Positions 57,301 through 60,000 of a DNA stretch of 60,000 nt are shown here, piece by piece. The DNA comes from Branchiostoma floridae (lineage: Eukaryota > Chordata > Leptocardii > Amphioxiformes > Branchiostomatidae), in the NCBI RefSeq assembly GCF_000003815.2, contig NC_049987.1, positions 11,990,778-12,050,777 on the forward strand, in the 5' to 3' direction. The translations under genes were made by a program, and so were the position numbers. Within the stretch, counting starts at the first letter, position 1. Each line of letters begins with the position of its first letter. The notes beneath the pieces were generated by a model. That model saw only the letters and a program-made list of their open reading frames with translations, was not told the DNA's origin and searched no databases.

Positions 57301-59706
57301 GTGAGGGGAGCGAGGCGGTAAAAATCCAAAACACTAATATAATGGCACTCTCCACGACCCAACCTCTGCTTGGAGAATAACCAGCCGCAGCCATTTGTAC
57401 AGTCCGACGCCACCCCGATGAAGTTTAGTCTACCTTGATAGACACTGGCTGAGGGAAGCGACTCTGAAAGAAAACCCTCCCTGATTAAACCAGACTTGAA
57501 AAAAACTAACAGAGAAAGCATTGTCTCCATTTACCCAAGGACGCACAGAAATTATTGTCGGATGTTTATACCATCCCTTTCTTTGTTCTTTGATTGAAAT
57601 GATCCAATGATAAATACTCAACAAGCTTCTATTGCTATTATGTCCCTTTAGATTTCAAACATCCCAATGTTTTCAATATAACGTTAACTCGCTGTTTATC
57701 TTCTGTTTCCTCCAAAACAATTCACAAGTAATCCAGACCAAAACAAAAAGGTTGACTTGAGGCAGAACACTGGCCCGTGGGAAAAAAGGACTTCTTTCTC
57801 TCTACAGAATGCATAACAATCACACATGCATCATGTCAACAAGGACATAACGTCCTTGATGTCAAGGACAGCCTCGGTGTTTCGACAGGAAAGTCTATCC
57901 CCTGTACTTAACGTTTGTGACCGCATCTGAACTGTGAACAGCGACACCTGTGCTGCAGTACAAGGTCAACCAGTCAGAATTGCCCTGAAGAAGGTGACAA
58001 ACGGTTACCGAAACGTTGGTTATGAATCAAACATCGTTTTCAAGCTGTGTAAAAAGGGTCTGTTTATTCAGGAAAGTCTATCGTCCTATGCAGTATTGTG
58101 GAAGTTGCCTTAATGCAAATGTGTCTATAAAGGTCGCTACTGTTGTTTATCGGGAGACTGCTGTGTTGTTTAGGTTCCGTGAAACACCTGTCTCCCAACA
58201 GGATCTATAGACAATAAATATTAGACGCTACCAAGTTACATCACGCACTGGCGCTGGGAGCGCATACAGAGGACACCTGAACTTGACAGCGTGTAACAAA
58301 TATCTTTGTCTCTCGGTTGCAATGCGTATCAATTTTTAGTCTTCTGTTCAGCTGAAATGAAATGAAATGCCGACGTTGGTCGTTTATCATATCGCACCAC
58401 ACGCACAGGGCGATTCCCCACAGCAAGCACATGGGTTCGAATGTTCCTTTTGTTCTCACAAGTACTATCGTCTTTTTCTTAACTGTTCATTTTTTCACAG
58501 CTAGAGCCCATGACATAGGAGATATCTGTACAAAGGTTTCTTGTAGGATCGATGGATATTCATGAGAATTTCTGTGATGATTTCCAGTTCGACCTGGTGT
58601 GCAACAAGGCGTGGCTGACTGAGCTGGCACAGTCCATCTACATGTCGGGGGTGTGTTTGGGCGCCGTCTTGTTCGGGGCTCTGTCCGACAGGTCAGTATC
58701 TCTGTCTGTCTGTCAGTTTGTTTGCTTGCGAAAGGCACACACTGCAAAATAAATGAAGATAACCTGAACCATTGTGGCGTTGTGTGTGGCCGCTGTGGCG
58801 TAACTGGAGAAGTGTTTGGCTTGGAACCTAGAGGTCCTGAGTTCGATACCCGCCGTGCCCCGGACGTTTTGCCCTGTTGAAAAGTTACTTTACACGACCT
58901 TCCTCACTTCACCCAGGTGTAAAATGGGTACCTAACTTCGGTCGGGGAGGTAAAAGACTACCTTTACCTTCTGTTTGTACTTTGAACGTGGCACTTTTGA
59001 AATAAGTTACTAAAACTTGAGTGCGTGCAGTGCCACATTTTATCCTCGTCTGTCCAAAAGCGCTTAACGATGTCTTATGTCCACATCCTTTGGCCTTTGC
59101 TTGTATCCCTGTCAGGTACGGCCGGCGCCCTATCCTACTGCTCTGCCTGAGTGTCCAGATCCCTCTCATGTTCGCCGTCGCCTTCGCGACGGATTACGTC
59201 ACCTTCGTCACTCTTCGGTTCATCATCGGGGCCACGATGAATGGCTTCCTCTACTCGGGTATCGTTATCGGTGAGTCATGAAAGGCAGAATTAAACCGAT
59301 ACGGTTACACGTTGGTTCACCAAAATGTCAGTTCGGCACAAGACAAGTCGTTTCGCAAAGAGTTGTCTTTTGGCGAAATGACTGTGGCGAACTGACATTG
59401 TGGCGAAACGACCTGTTACCAACCGATACACTTTTTTTCGTGGAAAGGCCTACTTTTGGGGCTTTTTTGATATGATTTATGAAACTACTTGGTGTCACAA
59501 AATATAAAAAGAATTATTGTTCTCACGCTTTCTACAGGTACAGAGGTGGTGAACACGTCCATGCGCACACTGTTCGGCATGTCCGTGCCTTTCACCATGG
59601 CCATCAGCTACATCCTGCTGGGCGCGCTGGCCTACTGCTTCCGCGACTGGCGCACCCTCCAACTCGCCATGTCCGTCCCGCTCATCCTGTTCCTGTCGTA
59701 CTGGTG
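54323..59706 (+). CDS. SLC22 organic ion transporter, OAT-like (5' four exons, gene continues past the window)
   Basis: Exons 54323-54688, 58588-58691, 59116-59270 and 59538-59706 join in frame to about 264 residues, roughly half of a usual 550-residue SLC22 protein. The start MEYDAALEHLGRCGRFQ is typical of the family. TM1 is about 19-42, followed by a large outer loop with NVT, NAS and NAT glycosylation sites and paired cysteines. Then come the family phrase SSIVTEFDLVC, LAQSIYMSGVCLGAVLFG and the major-facilitator motif GALSDRYGRRP between TM2 and TM3. TM4-TM6 run through LRFIIGATMNGFLYSGIVIG to LFLSYWW, where the next exon would supply PESPRWL. LAQS-Y resembles organic anion transporters more than OCT or OCTN. 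These proteins exchange organic ions across the plasma membrane; the substrate cannot be told. Exon 4 ends at phase 2 with a good donor. Confidence 0.88.
55156..55190. repeat. perfect 35-bp palindrome
   Basis: CCAAGGAGCTTTTATCA, one G, then the exact complement. A shorter relative, CAAGGAGGT...ACCTCCTTG, is at 47819-47842. Both look like two transposon ends brought together. Confidence 0.9.
57268..57379. mobile_element. MITE, 112-bp copy of the AAGCAGAGGTTG family
   Basis: Ends TATTCTCCAAGCATAGGTTG and CCAACCTCTGCTTGGAGAATA; flanks ACCAGCCGT (57259-57267) and ACCAGCCGC (57380-57388), 8/9 matching. Lies in intron 1 of the SLC22 gene. Confidence 0.88.
58784..59066 (+). mobile_element. tRNA-derived SINE in intron 2 of the SLC22 gene
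   Basis: Plus-strand head GGCCGCTGTGGCGTAACTGG and B box GAGTTCGATAC. The body has ACCTTCCTCACTTCACCCAG and GTGTAAAATGGGTACC, and the tail has CTTGAGTGC and GTCTGTCCAAAAGC. It matches the complement of 49452-49702 along its whole length with modest divergence. Flanking duplications were not clear. Confidence 0.82.
59271..59537 (+). other. intron 3 of the SLC22 gene with a small foldback
   Basis: Short intron holding an imperfect hairpin: AATGTCAGTTCG (59324-59335) pairs with CGAACTGACATT (59388-59399). Inner arms AGTCGTTTCGC (59346-59356) and GGCGAAATGACT (59372-59383) pair imperfectly. Probably a miniature inverted-repeat element. Confidence 0.65.
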
Positions 59707-60000
59707 GTGAGACATTATTATCTTTACGGAGGAATTGTTTGCTGGCTGTGTGCTTGTTTGTTTGTACTGGCGTGTGTTCGTAGCTATTTGAATGTTGAAG
59801 GGTGGCAGGATGCGGGGCGGAAAATGATGTAACTGGAAGGGAACTGGAAAGTTTTTCAGTGTCCAAAGTGCCACAGCAAGGCAAGAAAATACGTAGACAA
59901 AAATTATCGAGAAATACGCAAAAACTGTAGATATTTAACGAGGATATGACGCCTCCAATTTCTTGTTTTGGTGGTTAGATTTTCTCCTCTTTTTATCAAC
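59707..60000 (+). other. start of intron 4 of the SLC22 gene
   Basis: Begins GTGAGA after TACTGGTG. No further exon before the end of the window; the rest of the transporter lies to the right. Confidence 0.6.

Larger units (their letters stand above)
54689..58587 (+). other. intron 1 of the SLC22 gene
   Basis: 3.9 kb. It holds a perfect 35-bp palindrome (55156-55190) and a MITE (57268-57379). Short frames, such as one ending near 56131, have no ATG start or known relative. Confidence 0.65.

Noticed and set aside
1-60000. CRISPR arrays, rRNA genes, bacterial operons or ribosome-binding sites
   Set aside because: None seen; the window is eukaryotic, and the tandem repeats present are minisatellites without spacer structure.

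Overview
The window is animal genomic DNA, most probably from an amphioxus (Branchiostoma). It has split genes with standard GT-AG introns, SINE- and MITE-type repeats, and no operons, CRISPR arrays or bacterial gene packing. The species clue is a gene at 32453-44045. It encodes a protein with a classic cadherin cytoplasmic tail, but its outer part is made of laminin-G and EGF-like domains with no cadherin repeats. As far as I know, that architecture is described only for the amphioxus Bb1/Bb2 cadherins. Five runs of N are assembly gaps.

Layout: 1-23920 is largely gene-free. It holds diverged repeats, a 1.07-kb inverted-repeat DNA transposon (11624-12692), a 104-bp foldback (22635-22738) and one weak minus-strand exon candidate resembling a CD225/dispanin membrane segment (15562-15668). 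At 23921-24007 lies a convincing first coding exon of a glutathione S-transferase on the minus strand; its other exons were not found. 24008-32287 has no recognisable coding exon.

32453-46300 is the cadherin-like gene: 13 coding exons in the mature message, then a 2.2-kb 3'UTR ending near a polyadenylation signal. Two positions carry homologous exon pairs that look like alternative exons: exon 6A/6B inside the second laminin-G domain, where joining both makes an immediate stop, and exon 11X/11Y, each supplying the first half of the membrane span.

48175-51201 is a gene with two tandem Myb/SANT-like (trihelix) domains, an acidic linker, a predicted coiled coil and a Pro/Gly/Gln repeat tail encoded by a minisatellite. 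A SINE landed on its exon 2 splice donor and duplicated it. 52441-53298 is the 3' end of a degenerate non-LTR retrotransposon. 54323-59706 is the 5' half of an SLC22 (organic-anion-transporter-like) gene that runs off the right edge.

The three main genes have no evident functional link; they look like ordinary neighbours in an intron-rich genome. The most noteworthy material is the two alternative-exon pairs, the splice-donor duplication, and a MITE family whose four complete copies each carry an imperfect 9-bp target-site duplication. All calls come from reading the sequence by eye; nothing was searched against a database.
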